Shown here piece by piece: positions 50,273 to 59,318 of a stretch of 64,000 nt of DNA. Numbering within the stretch: the first letter of the stretch is position 1; every line of letters begins with the position of its first letter. The notes beneath the pieces were generated by a model. It made no database searches, was not told the origin of the DNA, and worked only from the letters and a program-made list of their open reading frames with translations. The DNA is from Parolsenella massiliensis (lineage in GTDB: Bacteria; Actinomycetota; Coriobacteriia; Coriobacteriales; Atopobiaceae): contig NZ_LT671675.1 of assembly GCF_900143685.1 (NCBI RefSeq), positions 1,605,985 to 1,669,984 on the forward strand, written 5' to 3'. The position numbers were made by a program, and so were the translations under genes.

Positions 50273-51072
50273 CCGAGCAGGCGCTTGAGCTCGCCTTCGA
50301 CCGAGGTGACGCGCGCGCAGCGTGGCGCCAGGTCGAGCATGGAGTCGAAGCACGGGTCCATGAGGTAGGGGTGGCCCACGCACTCGAGCATCTGGCGGTC
50401 GTTCTCGGCGTCGCCGAAGGCGGCCATGTCGGCCACGGGGATGTCGAGAACCTCGCCGAGCTCGCGGATGGCCGTGCCCTTGTTCACGCCGCGCATGATG
50501 ACGTCGACCCACTCGGCGCCCGACGTCACGACCTCGCACTGCTCGCCAAAGCAACCCTCGAACATGGAGCGCGTCTCTTCGTTTCTCGATGGCTTCACCG
50601 TGAAGCTCACCTTGATGATGGGCTCGTTGGCGTCCTCGGGGCGGTCGACGGCACGGATGTCGTAGCCCTTGTCGTTGCGCATGTGCTCGATGAGCGCCAT
50701 GTTACGAGACGAACCGTAGCTGTGGCGCTCGCCCGACAGGATGTAGCCGGCGCCGGGCGTCTGCTCCACGAGGTGGCAGATGTCCATGGCGAGCTCGCGC
50801 GGCATGATGTGGCGCACGAGCGTCTCGCCCTGCCAGATGACCTCGCCACCGTTCTCGCACAGATAACCGATGCGATCGGCCACGGGCTCGAAGAGGTGAC
50901 GCAGGCTCGCGTACTGCCGGCCGCTCGCGGCCAGGAACAGCACGCCGGCGTCGCAGACGCGCTCGATGACGGGAAACGCCTCCGGCCGCGGCAGATTCCT
51001 GCCGCCGATGAGCAGCGTGCCATCGAGGTCCGTCGCCACGAGGCGGATGTTGCTCTCAAGTCCTGTTGCCAT
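50269..51072 (-). CDS. HAD-superfamily phosphatase, Cof type
   Basis: The 267-residue protein has motif I VATDLDGTLLIGGRNLPRPE, a Cof-type cap and motif IV AFGDAENDRQMLECVGHPYL. It is in the same family as the protein at 10710-11564 but not a close paralogue. Substrate unknown. The stop codon TAG at 50271-50269 shares two bases with the stop of the convergent dipeptidase gene. It diverges from the MFS gene. Confidence 0.88.
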   Translation of the reverse strand: MATGLESNIRLVATDLDGTLLIGGRNLPRPEAFPVIERVCDAGVLFLAASGRQYASLRHLFEPVADRIGYLCENGGEVIWQGETLVRHIMPRELAMDICHLVEQTPGAGYILSGERHSYGSSRNMALIEHMRNDKGYDIRAVDRPEDANEPIIKVSFTVKPSRNEETRSMFEGCFGEQCEVVTSGAEWVDVIMRGVNKGTAIRELGEVLDIPVADMAAFGDAENDRQMLECVGHPYLMDPCFDSMLDLAPRCARVTSVEGELKRLLG

Positions 51073-51150
51073 GTCGTTACCCCTCTTAACGCAATTACCA
51101 GCAGGGGATTATATTCGGTAGGCCCGAGAAACGCCGCGGAAAGGCCACCC

Positions 51151-52341
51151 ATGCACTCAGGCTCCATGCCGCGCGAGGCGCTCGCCGCCGTCGGCGGCCT
51201 CACATGCGCCGCCTTCATCTTCAACAGCTCCGAGTTCATGCCCATCGGCCTTCTCACCGACATCGCCTCCTCGTTCTCCATCTCGGAGGCCACCTGCGGC
51301 ATCATGATCTCCGTCTACGCCTGGGCCGTGATGCTGCTCTCCCTGCCCCTCATGCTCGCGGCCTGCCGCGTGCCGCCAAGGCGCCTCATCCTGGGCGTGG
51401 CGGCGCTGTTCGGCACGGGGCAGCTCTGCTCGTCCGTGGCGCCCACGTTCGCGCTGCTCGTGGGCGCGCGCCTCATCGTTGCCTGCGCGCACGCGGTGTT
51501 CTGGTCCGTCGCAACCCCCTTCGCCGTGCGCGTCGCCGGAGAGCCGCATGGCCCGGCAGCCATCGGCACGGTGGCGGCGGGCTCGTGCGTGGCGATGGTG
51601 TTCGGCATGCCACTCGGTCGCATGGTGGGGCTCGCGGTGGGCTGGCGCATGACGTTTGCCCTCATGGCGGCCCTCGCGGCACTCGTCATGGCCCTGCTCG
51701 CCCGGGCCTTTCCCAAGCTCGAGGCGGGCGAGGCGTTCTCGCTCTCGCAGCTCCCGAGCCTTGCGAGGAATCGTGCCCTCGTGGGCATCTACCTGCTCAC
51801 GGCGCTCGTCGCCACCGGCTACTACACCGGCTACAGCTACATCGAGCCGTTCCTGGGGCAGGTCGTGGGCATGGGCTCCTCGCTCGTGACGCTTGCGCTC
51901 ATGGCGTTCGGCGCCGCCGGGCTCCTTGGCAGCCAGCTCTTCAGCCGGCTCTACGAGCGCAGGCGCGGGCTGTTCCTCTCGCTCACGGTGGTGGGCATCC
52001 CCGTCGCGCTGCTGCTCATGCTGCCCCTCTCCGGCAGCGCAGCCTGCATGTTTGTCGTCTGCCTCCTGTGGGGCGTCTCCTCGACGGCCTTCAACGTGGC
52101 GTGCCAGGCCGAGGTCATACGCACGACCTCCCAGGAGGCGGGCGCCGTGGCCATGTCGATCTTCTCGGGCATCTTCAACCTGGGAATCGGCTGCGGCTCC
52201 TTCATTGGCGGCCACGTGGTTGACGCTCTCGGCGTGGGCCTCGTGGGCGTCGCGGGCGGTGCCATCGCCCTGGCGGGCCTCGCGTGGTGCGCGGTCGGGC
52301 TCCTGCCGCAGCTGCGGGCAAACGTGCCAACGCGCTCGTAG
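51151..52341 (+). CDS. MFS exporter, SotB/AraJ-like
   Basis: The 396-residue protein has twelve predicted membrane segments. The start EALAAVGGLTCAAFIFNSSE is followed by FMPIGLLTDIASSFSISEAT, a pattern typical of the SotB/AraJ/YdhP sugar or drug efflux group. The motif A-like loop MVFGMPLGRMVGLAVGWRMT follows. It probably exports a sugar or drug by proton exchange. The ATG at 51151 has GGAAAGG upstream; the long upstream frame on this strand is antisense to the HAD gene and not real. Confidence 0.88.
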   Translation: MHSGSMPREALAAVGGLTCAAFIFNSSEFMPIGLLTDIASSFSISEATCGIMISVYAWAVMLLSLPLMLAACRVPPRRLILGVAALFGTGQLCSSVAPTFALLVGARLIVACAHAVFWSVATPFAVRVAGEPHGPAAIGTVAAGSCVAMVFGMPLGRMVGLAVGWRMTFALMAALAALVMALLARAFPKLEAGEAFSLSQLPSLARNRALVGIYLLTALVATGYYTGYSYIEPFLGQVVGMGSSLVTLALMAFGAAGLLGSQLFSRLYERRRGLFLSLTVVGIPVALLLMLPLSGSAACMFVVCLLWGVSSTAFNVACQAEVIRTTSQEAGAVAMSIFSGIFNLGIGCGSFIGGHVVDALGVGLVGVAGGAIALAGLAWCAVGLLPQLRANVPTRS

Positions 52342-52425
52342 CTGCTATCATCTTCTCTCGGATTTCATACGGCCGGACCACGGGCGCGGGCAGCCCGCAT
52401 CGGCCGCTCGCAAAAGGGAGAAGCA

Positions 52426-53865
52426 ATGGAACGCACCAAGATCGTCGAGCTGTATCGCCGCGCCGAGGAGCTCGGCGGGCAGACCGTCACCGTCGCCGGC
52501 TGGACCAAGTCCGTCCGCGACATGAAGAACTTCGGCTTCGTCACGCTCAACGACGGCAGCTGCTTCAAGGACCTGCAGGTCGTCATGAACCGTGAGTCAC
52601 TCGCCAACTACGACGAGATCTCTCACCTCTCCGGCTACAACGCGCTCGTCTGCACGGGCACGCTCAAGCTCACGCCCGATGCCCAGCAGCCCTTCGAGCT
52701 CACCGCCCAGACCATCACGGTTGAGGGCACGTGCGCCGCGGACTACCCGCTGCAGAAGAAGCGCGCCACGGTGGAGTTCCTGCGCACCCAGCAGCACCTG
52801 CGCCCGCGCACGAACCTGTTCCGCGCCGTGTTCCGCATCCGCTCCGTGGCCGCCGCCGCCATCCACAGCTTCTTCCAGGAGCGCGACTTCGTCTACGTCA
52901 ACACGCCGCTCATCACCACGAGCGACTGCGAGGGCGCCGGCGAGATGTTCCGCGTCACCACGCTTGACCCCAAGAATCCGCCGCTCGTGAGCGAGGAGGC
53001 GGCCGAGAAGAGCAACGGCGCCCTCACCGCCGGCGACGTCGACTGGAGCCAGGACTTCTTTGGCAAGCACGCGAGCCTCACGGTCTCTGGCCAGCTCAAC
53101 GCCGAGAACTTCGCCATGGCGTTCGGCGACGTCTACACGTTTGGCCCCACCTTCCGTGCCGAGAACTCCAACACGACGCGCCACGCCGCCGAGTTCTGGA
53201 TGATCGAGCCCGAGATGGCCTTCGCCGACCTCAACGACTACATGGACAACGCCGAGGCCATGCTCAAGTACGTCCTCACCACGGTGATGGAGAAGTGCCC
53301 CGACGAGCTGGCCATGCTCAACAAGTTCGTGGACAAGGGCCTGCTCGAGCGCCTCAACCACGTTGCCACGAGCGACTTCGCCCGCGTCTCCTACACCGAG
53401 GCCGTCGAGATCCTCGAGAAGGCCGTGGCAGACGGCCACAAGTTCGACTACCCCGTGAGCTGGGGCATTGACCTGCAGACCGAGCACGAGCGCTTCCTCA
53501 CCGAGGAGCACTTCAAGCGCCCGACGTTCGTCACGGACTACCCGGCCGAGATCAAGGCCTTCTACATGCGCATGAACGACGACGGCAAGACCGTTGCCGC
53601 CGCGGACTGCCTCGTGCCGGGCATCGGCGAGATCATCGGCGGCTCGCAGCGCGAGGAGCGCCTCGACGTGCTCGAGCGCCGCATCCACGAGCTGGGCATG
53701 AACCCCGAGCAGTACAAGTACTACCTGGACCTTCGTCGCTATGGCTCCTGCAAGCACGCGGGCTACGGCCTGGGCTTCGAGCGCCTCGTCATGTACCTCA
53801 CGGGCGTGGGCAACATCCGCGACGTCCTGCCGCACCCCCGCACCGTGGGCAACGCCGACTTCTAG
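52426..53865 (+). CDS. asnS: Asparaginyl-tRNA synthetase
   Basis: The 479-residue class II synthetase has an N-terminal OB-fold ([20 protein letters not shown]). The catalytic core includes [20 protein letters not shown] (motif 1 region), [20 protein letters not shown] with motif 2, and [20 protein letters not shown] (motif 3). The [15 protein letters not shown] segment is characteristic of AsnRS rather than AspRS. It charges tRNA-Asn in the cytoplasm. A possible -10 TATCAT lies about 80 bases upstream, and a strong terminator follows. Confidence 0.96.
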   Translation: MERTKIVELYRRAEELGGQTVTVAGWTKSVRDMKNFGFVTLNDGSCFKDLQVVMNRESLANYDEISHLSGYNALVCTGTLKLTPDAQQPFELTAQTITVEGTCAADYPLQKKRATVEFLRTQQHLRPRTNLFRAVFRIRSVAAAAIHSFFQERDFVYVNTPLITTSDCEGAGEMFRVTTLDPKNPPLVSEEAAEKSNGALTAGDVDWSQDFFGKHASLTVSGQLNAENFAMAFGDVYTFGPTFRAENSNTTRHAAEFWMIEPEMAFADLNDYMDNAEAMLKYVLTTVMEKCPDELAMLNKFVDKGLLERLNHVATSDFARVSYTEAVEILEKAVADGHKFDYPVSWGIDLQTEHERFLTEEHFKRPTFVTDYPAEIKAFYMRMNDDGKTVAAADCLVPGIGEIIGGSQREERLDVLERRIHELGMNPEQYKYYLDLRRYGSCKHAGYGLGFERLVMYLTGVGNIRDVLPHPRTVGNADF

Positions 53866-53891
53866 AGCGCGCACGGCAGCTACGCAAGCGA

Positions 53892-53926
53892 GACGGGTGT
53901 CCGCCACACGGCGGGCACCCGTTTTT
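53892..53926 (+). terminator. Intrinsic terminator of asnS
   Basis: ACGGGTGTCCGCC pairs with GGCGGGCACCCGT (one bulge) and is followed by TTTTT. Confidence 0.9.
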
Positions 53927-53932
53927 ACAGCC

Positions 53933-53964
53933 AAAACGCCCGCGCAAGGGAGGATGCGCGGGCG
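53933..53964 (-). terminator. Intrinsic terminator for the leftward IIB-like gene
   Basis: CGCCCGCGC (53937-53945) pairs with GCGCGGGCG (53956-53964), with AAAA at 53933-53936 giving a U-run on the leftward transcript. Confidence 0.8.
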
Positions 53965-54041
53965 CCAAGGGAGGACTGGCGGGGCCCGGGGCGGATCAAG
54001 GAAGGGGGGATTCCGCCTCAGACCCCAGATTAGAGGGGCAG

Positions 54042-54341
54042 TTAGCCCGCAAGGGCCTCGAGGCCCTGGTCCAGAATGCGCGCGGCATACTGGCTCTGGT
54101 AGTCATCGGCCGAGATGACGACGACCTTGCGCGCGCCCGCCTCCTCGAAACCGGCCTTGGCATAGCCAACCATGGGACCGAGCATGATGACGTCCGCCTC
54201 ATCGAGGTGCTCGATGGCGGTCTTTACCGGTGCGGACGAGATCTCGACGTCAAGGCCACGCTCCTTGATGACGGAGCGGATCTTCTCGACGAGGAGACTC
54301 GAGGTGACGCTGAGGTTGCAGCACACGAGAATCTTCTTCAT
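54042..54341 (-). CDS. PTS IIB-like small protein, orphan
   Basis: The 99-residue protein resembles lactose/cellobiose-type IIB in length and fold. It starts MKKILVCCNLSVTSSLLVEK, where the usual phosphocysteine loop CxxGMSTSLL is altered to CCNLSVTSSLL. Later DEADVIMLGPMVGYAKAG matches the family. No IIA or IIC gene is adjacent; it follows the mglC gene of an ABC importer, after a hairpin. It may be a regulatory or cross-talk IIB, or belong to a PTS elsewhere. Start ATG at 54341 with GATGAGG upstream. Confidence 0.75.
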   Translation of the reverse strand: MKKILVCCNLSVTSSLLVEKIRSVIKERGLDVEISSAPVKTAIEHLDEADVIMLGPMVGYAKAGFEEAGARKVVVISADDYQSQYAARILDQGLEALAG

Positions 54342-54418
54342 CAGGCCTCATCTCTCACAACGGGTGCCCCGCGGCGCCGCGCGAGCCAGCCGGCGACGCC
54401 GCGGGAAGGGGTAGGAAC

Positions 54419-54449
54419 GTCCTCGCCCGCGAGCCTTGCGGGCGAGGAC
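54419..54449 (-). terminator. Hairpin terminator after mglC
   Basis: GTCCTCGCCCGC (54419-54430) pairs perfectly with GCGGGCGAGGAC (54438-54449) around a 7-base loop. There is no U-run, so readthrough into the IIB-like gene is possible. Confidence 0.65.
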
Positions 54450-54465
54450 AGGGGTGGCGGAGACG

Positions 54466-56121
54466 CTACTTCTTCTGGACGTACTTGAGGCAGTCGAGCG
54501 TCACGGCAGTGAGGATGATGATGCCGGAGAACACGAACTGCAGGTTGGTGTCGATGCCCAGAATGGTGAGCGAGTAGGTGAGCGCCGTGAAGATGAGCAC
54601 GCCCACGGTGACGCCAGAGATCTTGCCAATGCCGCCGGTGAAGGAGACGCCGCCAACCACGCAGGCAGCGATGGCGTCCATGTCCCAGCCCTGGCCATAC
54701 GCCGCGGAGCCGGAGCCAACCATGCGCATGCACTCGAGCCAGTCACCGAAGCCATAGAGGATGCCGGCGAGCACGAAGGCGCCCACGGTCACGGCGAACA
54801 CGGAGATGCCGGAGACCGCCGCTGCCTCGGGGTTGCCGCCCACAGCGTAGAGGTCCTTGCCAAACGTCGTCTTGTTCCAGATGAACCACACGATGGCAAT
54901 GGCAACGACGGCCCACAGCACGATCGTGGGGAACGAGCCGATCTTGGGGATGAAGATGTTGGGAATGGCCGGCTCGATGGCGCCGAACGAGACACCCTTG
55001 GTGGCATAGGTCACGAGGCCAAAGATGATGAGCATGTTGGCCATCGTGGAGATGAACGGGTGCATCTTGAACTTGGCCGTGAAGAAGCCGGCGATGGTCG
55101 TGAACAGCGTCGTGAGGCAGATGCAGACGACAAGCGCGAGAATGGCGCGAGCCACAATGGGCATCGTGGTGAAGTCGAAGACGATGCCGAAGACCGAACC
55201 GGTGTTGACGCCCTGGTGCATGATGATCGTCGCCGCGGTCATGCCCATGCCGACCATTCGGCCAATCGACAGGTCGGTGCCCGTGAGCAGGATCAGGCCG
55301 GCGACACCGAGGGCGTAGAACATGCGCGGCGACGCCTGCTGCAGGATATTGAGGACGTTCTGGTAGGTGAGCAGCTGCGTGCCCTTGACGATGGGCGCCA
55401 CGGCGCACAGGGCGATGAACACGAGCAGGATGACGATGTACAGGCCGTTCTTGAGCAGGAAGTTGCGCGTGTTGAACGTGTAGAGGTAGCTCTCGCGCTT
55501 CTGCGCCTGCTTCTCGCCAAACGTGAACCTGCCCATGCGCAGCAGGTCTATGAGGTGGTAGCGATAGCTGAACGCCTCGTGCTGGCGGTCCTTGATCTGC
55601 TGCATCTCGGTCTGGAACGTCACCTTGGCGTCAAAGCGGCGGTTCTTGTAGATGTAGTTCTCCTCCTTGACCTCCTTGGAGTCGGAGAGCGAGGAGAGCG
55701 TCTGCTTGTGCTCCGCCTCAAGGCTGGCGAGGGCCTTCTCGTACTTGCCCTTGGCCTTGACCCTCTGGGCGGCGCAGCTGGCCTTCACCTGGTCAAGGTA
55801 GTCATGGTCAAAGTGCTCCTTGAGATAGGACTCCGCGTCGGCAATGAGTCCATCGACCTGGGCCTTGTGACTTGCCTCGACCTTCTTGGCCTTCTCCATC
55901 TGGGCCCTATAGTCCGCGATCGCCTCGTCGCGCTCCGCCTTGGTGAGCACGCGGTCGCCCTTCGTGACGTCGATGCTCGTCTGAAGCTCGCCGATGCGAG
56001 ACGTGCCGTCGGCCCGCAGCTCGTCGATCTTGTGCTGGATGTTGCTGACGTACTCGTCAATCGGCTGGAGCAGCGCGGTCTCCTCGTCGACCGAGAGTAT
56101 TTTTCCGCTTGGTGCGGCCAT
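54466..56121 (-). CDS. mglC: Galactose/methylgalactoside ABC permease MglC with long N-terminal coiled coil
   Basis: The 551-residue protein is about 200 residues longer than E. coli MglC. Residues 1 to about 215 are charged and helical, for example VEASHKAQVDGLIADAESYL and KYEKALASLEAEHKQTLSSL, and probably form a cytoplasmic coiled coil. From about residue 225 it is a normal sugar permease with about ten membrane segments, including GLILLTGTDLSIGRMVGMGM and GKDLYAVGGNPEAAAVSGI. It is the membrane channel of the mglBAC importer. It starts 18 bases after mglA. The extension might bind the ATPase, mRNA or a regulatory protein; its role is unknown. Confidence 0.9.
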   Translation of the reverse strand: MAAPSGKILSVDEETALLQPIDEYVSNIQHKIDELRADGTSRIGELQTSIDVTKGDRVLTKAERDEAIADYRAQMEKAKKVEASHKAQVDGLIADAESYLKEHFDHDYLDQVKASCAAQRVKAKGKYEKALASLEAEHKQTLSSLSDSKEVKEENYIYKNRRFDAKVTFQTEMQQIKDRQHEAFSYRYHLIDLLRMGRFTFGEKQAQKRESYLYTFNTRNFLLKNGLYIVILLVFIALCAVAPIVKGTQLLTYQNVLNILQQASPRMFYALGVAGLILLTGTDLSIGRMVGMGMTAATIIMHQGVNTGSVFGIVFDFTTMPIVARAILALVVCICLTTLFTTIAGFFTAKFKMHPFISTMANMLIIFGLVTYATKGVSFGAIEPAIPNIFIPKIGSFPTIVLWAVVAIAIVWFIWNKTTFGKDLYAVGGNPEAAAVSGISVFAVTVGAFVLAGILYGFGDWLECMRMVGSGSAAYGQGWDMDAIAACVVGGVSFTGGIGKISGVTVGVLIFTALTYSLTILGIDTNLQFVFSGIIILTAVTLDCLKYVQKK

Positions 56122-56139
56122 GTGATCAGTCCCCTTCCG

Positions 56140-57648
56140 TTACAGATACTTGGCGCTCAGTCGCAGGAGCTCTTCCTGGCTGGTCTCCGCCGTGTTGACG
56201 ATGCCCGACAGCCTGCCGTTCGACATGACGCCAATGCGGTTCGTGATACCCAGAATCTCGGGCATCTCCGAGGAGACGACGATGATCGTCTTGCCCTGCT
56301 TAGCCATCTTGATGATGAGCTCGTAGATCTCGTACTTGGCACCAACGTCGATACCGCGCGTGGGCTCGTCCATCATGAAGACCTGCGGGCCGCGCTCGAG
56401 CCACTTGCCAAAGATGACCTTCTGCTGGTTGCCGCCGGACAGCGACGAGATGAGGTCGTCGGGTCCCATGCACTTGGTGTTCATGGTCTTGATCTCGCCG
56501 GCCGTGGCGCGCACCATCTTGTCGGTGGAAAGCGCCGGCCCGCTCTTGTACTGGCCGAGGTTGGCAATCGTGGTGTTGAACGTCAGGTCGCCCTTGAGGA
56601 ACAGGCCGTTTGCCTTGCGTTCCTCGGTGATGAGGGCAAAGCCGTGGTCCATGGCATCGCGAGCGCTCGAGAAGTTCATGAGCCGGCCGCGGAAGTAGAC
56701 GCGTCCGGCCGCGCGCGTGCGCACGCCAAAGATGGTCTCGAGCAGCTCGGTTCGTCCGGCACCCACAAGTCCGTACAGCCCGAAGATCTCGCCGCGACGG
56801 ACATCGAACGTGATGTCCTGCAGATGCGGGGCGTACTTGGTGGATAGGTGCTGGATGGAGAGGATCGGCTCGCCCGGCTCGTTGTCCACCGGAGGGAAGC
56901 GGTTGTCGAGCGAGCGGCCGACCATGGCAGAGATTAGCTCGTTCATGTTCGTGTCGCTGGCGTGCTTCGTCATGACGAGGTTGCCGTCGCGAAGCACCGA
57001 CACGTCGTCGCAAATCTCGAAGATCTCGTCCATCTTGTGCGAGATGTAGACAAGCGCGATGCCCTGGCTCTTGAGCATGCGCATCATCTGGAAGAGCTTG
57101 TCGACCTCCTGGGCCATGAGCGACGAGGTGGGCTCGTCGAGCACGATGACCTTTGCGTTGTAGGAGATGGCCTTCGCGATCTCGCACATCTGGCGCTGCG
57201 AGACGCTCATGTACTTCATCGGCTGCGTGAGGTTCACCGTCATGCCAAGCCTGCGGAACAGTTCCGAGGCCTCCTTCTTCATGCGTGCCTCGTCGATGAC
57301 GCCCATGCTGTTGGTGGGATAACGGCCCAGGAACAGGTTGTCGACGACGTTGCGCTCCAGGCACTGGTTGAGCTCCTGGTGCACCATGGCCACGCCGTTC
57401 TCCAGCGCGTCCTTGGGGCCCGAGAAGCTCACCTCCTTGCCGTCGAGGATAATCTCGCCCTCGTCCTTCTGATAGGTGCCGAACAGGCACTTCATCATGG
57501 TGGACTTGCCTGCGCCGTTCTCTCCCATGAGTCCCATCACGGTGCCACGGCGCACGTTGAGGTCGATGTGGTCGAGAACCCTGTTCCGCCCGAACGACTT
57601 GCTCATCCCGCGAATCTGCAGCACGAAGTCCTCTTGCTCATCCGCCAT
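56140..57648 (-). CDS. mglA: Galactose/methylgalactoside ABC importer ATPase MglA
   Basis: The 502-residue protein has two fused ABC domains. The first has Walker A MGENGAGKSTMMKCLFG, the signature YMSVSQRQMCEIAKAI and Walker B KVIVLDEPTSSL. The second has a degenerate Walker A (GLYGLVGAGRTELLETIFG), the signature SLSGGNQQKVIFGKWLERG and MMDEPTRGIDVGAKYEIYEL. This is the MglA/RbsA layout. It energises import of galactose or methylgalactosides. A LacI-type operator lies 30-40 bases upstream of its start, in the mglB-mglA gap. Confidence 0.95.
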   Translation of the reverse strand: MADEQEDFVLQIRGMSKSFGRNRVLDHIDLNVRRGTVMGLMGENGAGKSTMMKCLFGTYQKDEGEIILDGKEVSFSGPKDALENGVAMVHQELNQCLERNVVDNLFLGRYPTNSMGVIDEARMKKEASELFRRLGMTVNLTQPMKYMSVSQRQMCEIAKAISYNAKVIVLDEPTSSLMAQEVDKLFQMMRMLKSQGIALVYISHKMDEIFEICDDVSVLRDGNLVMTKHASDTNMNELISAMVGRSLDNRFPPVDNEPGEPILSIQHLSTKYAPHLQDITFDVRRGEIFGLYGLVGAGRTELLETIFGVRTRAAGRVYFRGRLMNFSSARDAMDHGFALITEERKANGLFLKGDLTFNTTIANLGQYKSGPALSTDKMVRATAGEIKTMNTKCMGPDDLISSLSGGNQQKVIFGKWLERGPQVFMMDEPTRGIDVGAKYEIYELIIKMAKQGKTIIVVSSEMPEILGITNRIGVMSNGRLSGIVNTAETSQEELLRLSAKYL

Positions 57649-57677
57649 ATGCTCACCCCTCTTTACCCCTTCGAGAT

Positions 57678-57688
57678 TGTTAACGTAC
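57678..57688. promoter_or_regulatory. LacI-type operator before mglA
   Basis: TGTTAACGTAC is the reverse complement of the motif GTACGTTAACA found at 59162 and 61620. It lies 30 bases upstream of the mglA start and suggests a second regulated promoter inside the mgl operon, or a roadblock site. Confidence 0.65.
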
Positions 57689-57706
57689 TCACACCCTGCT
57701 GCACAG

Positions 57707-57740
57707 AGGGGCCGGGAAGCTGGCTGTCTCCCCGGCCCCT
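57707..57740 (-). terminator. Hairpin between mglB and mglA
   Basis: AGGGGCCGGG (57707-57716) pairs with CCCGGCCCCT (57731-57740). Such a stem behind a binding-protein gene would stabilise the mglB mRNA and lower mglAC expression. Confidence 0.65.
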
Positions 57741-57756
57741 TGGCTTGCGATATCGA

Positions 57757-59046
57757 CTAGGCCAGCAGCGAGGTGTAGGACGAGCCGTTGTCGGTCTTCA
57801 CCATGTTGATGGCGAAGGCGTCGTACTCGCCCGGGTTGCCCAGGCGGTTCGTGATGTTGGACTCCGTCTGGCCGTCGCCGCCGATGTACTCGACCTGCAG
57901 GTTGAGCAGCTTGTCGTACTTCTGCAGCAGCGGCTGGTAGGTCGAGGACAGGAAGTTGTCCGCCGCGTTGTAGATGTCGAGCCAGACCTTCTTCGAGGGG
58001 CTCTTGGAGGAGTCGAGCTGCGACTGCGCCGTCTCGTAGAGCTTCGTGGAGTCGGCAAAGTCGGCGGCGTTGTCGGCCGTGACCTCGAGGTTCATGGCGT
58101 AGTAGGAGCGATCCTCCTCGCTGTACTTGTAGTCGGACTCGGCGAGCACGTTGCCGGCGTCATCGGCCGTCGAGATGCCCGTGTTGATGTCGACGCCGTC
58201 AAGGGAGTTGCGCAGCAGGCGCAGCGTAAGGTAGGCCTGGACGGCCGGGTTCTGGGAGATGGTGCCCGCATAGCCGTCGGCGATGGCGGCAACGGCGTCG
58301 GAGTTGGCGTCATAGCCAAACGTCGGGACCTTGTTGTCCTTGGACCAGGCGTTGAACATGGCCATGCCCATGCCGTCGTTGTTGGAGACGATGAGGTCGA
58401 TCTGGTCGCCGAACGAGGAGGCCCAGGAGCTCAGGGCGTTTCCGGCCGTAGCGGCATCCCACGTGGCGCCGGCGGAGTTCTTCATCTCCTGCGAGGCAAG
58501 CTCGCGGATGATGTACTTCTTGCCGTTGACCTCGAGCTCGCCGTCCTTGACGATCGAGGAGGAGCCATCGGTGTTGGTGCCGGCGGCCTCGGAGATGATG
58601 GCGCCATCCTTCTCGACGCCCGTGCCAAGGACCTTGCGGCAGCCGCGCGTGCGGGCGATCGAGTCGTTGTGGCCCACGTCACCGATGGCGAGAACGTAGC
58701 CGATGATGCCGTCACCGTTGCGGTCGATGGTGTCGATGTTCTTCTGGATGTACTCGAGCACCATCTGGCCCTCGAGCTCGCCACCCTGGTTGGCGTCAAA
58801 GCCCACGTAGTAGGTCTTGTCATTCCACTTGAGGGTGTTCATGTCGAGATCACCGGTGGAACTGTTGGAGGGCTGGCGGTTGAAGAAGACCACCGGCTTG
58901 TCCTTGTTGGCAACCGAGCCATCGGCAGCCGCGGCACCGGTGGAGGCACCGGTATCCGAGCCACCGCAGCCGGCGAGGGCACCAGCGGCAACGGTGGTCA
59001 GACCCAGGCCGCAGACCTGGAGGAACTTGCGACGCGACATAGACAT
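57757..59046 (-). CDS. mglB: Galactose/glucose-binding lipoprotein MglB
   Basis: The 429-residue protein starts MSMSRRKFLQVCGLGL, a Tat-type RRKFL leader ending at the lipobox LAGCGG (Cys near residue 28). The rest is a periplasmic-binding-protein type 1 fold. Recognisable parts are VVFFNRQPSNSS near the N-terminus, DLIVSNNDGMGMAMFNAWSK and VPTFGYDANSDAVAAIADGY, close to MglB. It presents galactose to MglC/MglA at the cell surface. I use the ATG at 59046 (GGGAG six bases upstream). An operator of the nearby LacI type lies 116 bases upstream. Confidence 0.92.
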   Translation of the reverse strand: MSMSRRKFLQVCGLGLTTVAAGALAGCGGSDTGASTGAAAADGSVANKDKPVVFFNRQPSNSSTGDLDMNTLKWNDKTYYVGFDANQGGELEGQMVLEYIQKNIDTIDRNGDGIIGYVLAIGDVGHNDSIARTRGCRKVLGTGVEKDGAIISEAAGTNTDGSSSIVKDGELEVNGKKYIIRELASQEMKNSAGATWDAATAGNALSSWASSFGDQIDLIVSNNDGMGMAMFNAWSKDNKVPTFGYDANSDAVAAIADGYAGTISQNPAVQAYLTLRLLRNSLDGVDINTGISTADDAGNVLAESDYKYSEEDRSYYAMNLEVTADNAADFADSTKLYETAQSQLDSSKSPSKKVWLDIYNAADNFLSSTYQPLLQKYDKLLNLQVEYIGGDGQTESNITNRLGNPGEYDAFAINMVKTDNGSSYTSLLA

Positions 59047-59161
59047 AACGAGCTCCCTTTCCTCTTTTTCTCCCCGCGCAACCAGCACGAGAAAACAACT
59101 CTTCCGGACCCGTCAACGAGGTGGCCAAGTTGACCACTCTTTTGGGGTCGTTTCCGATTGC

Positions 59162-59172
59162 GTACGTTAACA
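59162..59172. promoter_or_regulatory. LacI-type operator before mglB
   Basis: GTACGTTAACA, in the context GATTGC-GTACGTTAACA-TCGAT, lies in the 272-base gap between mglB and the aldo/keto reductase gene. It matches the sites at 57678 (inverted) and 61620. It probably overlaps the mgl promoter. Confidence 0.7.
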
Positions 59173-59318
59173 TCGATACACGATAGGTTCCTTAAAGTCC
59201 GTTAAAGTTGGCCCCGAGCGGTCGACTTCCGTTCGTAAGCGGTAGCAAGCCGTGAGTACGTACGCATCGGGAAGGGTCACCCCGGAAGCGGAGAGGGTCT
59301 TCGCACGCCGCACGGTGA

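Noticed and set aside
54436-59133. Long rightward frames opposite mglC, mglA and mglB
   Set aside because: They are antisense shadows typical of GC-rich DNA; the leftward genes carry all recognised motifs.
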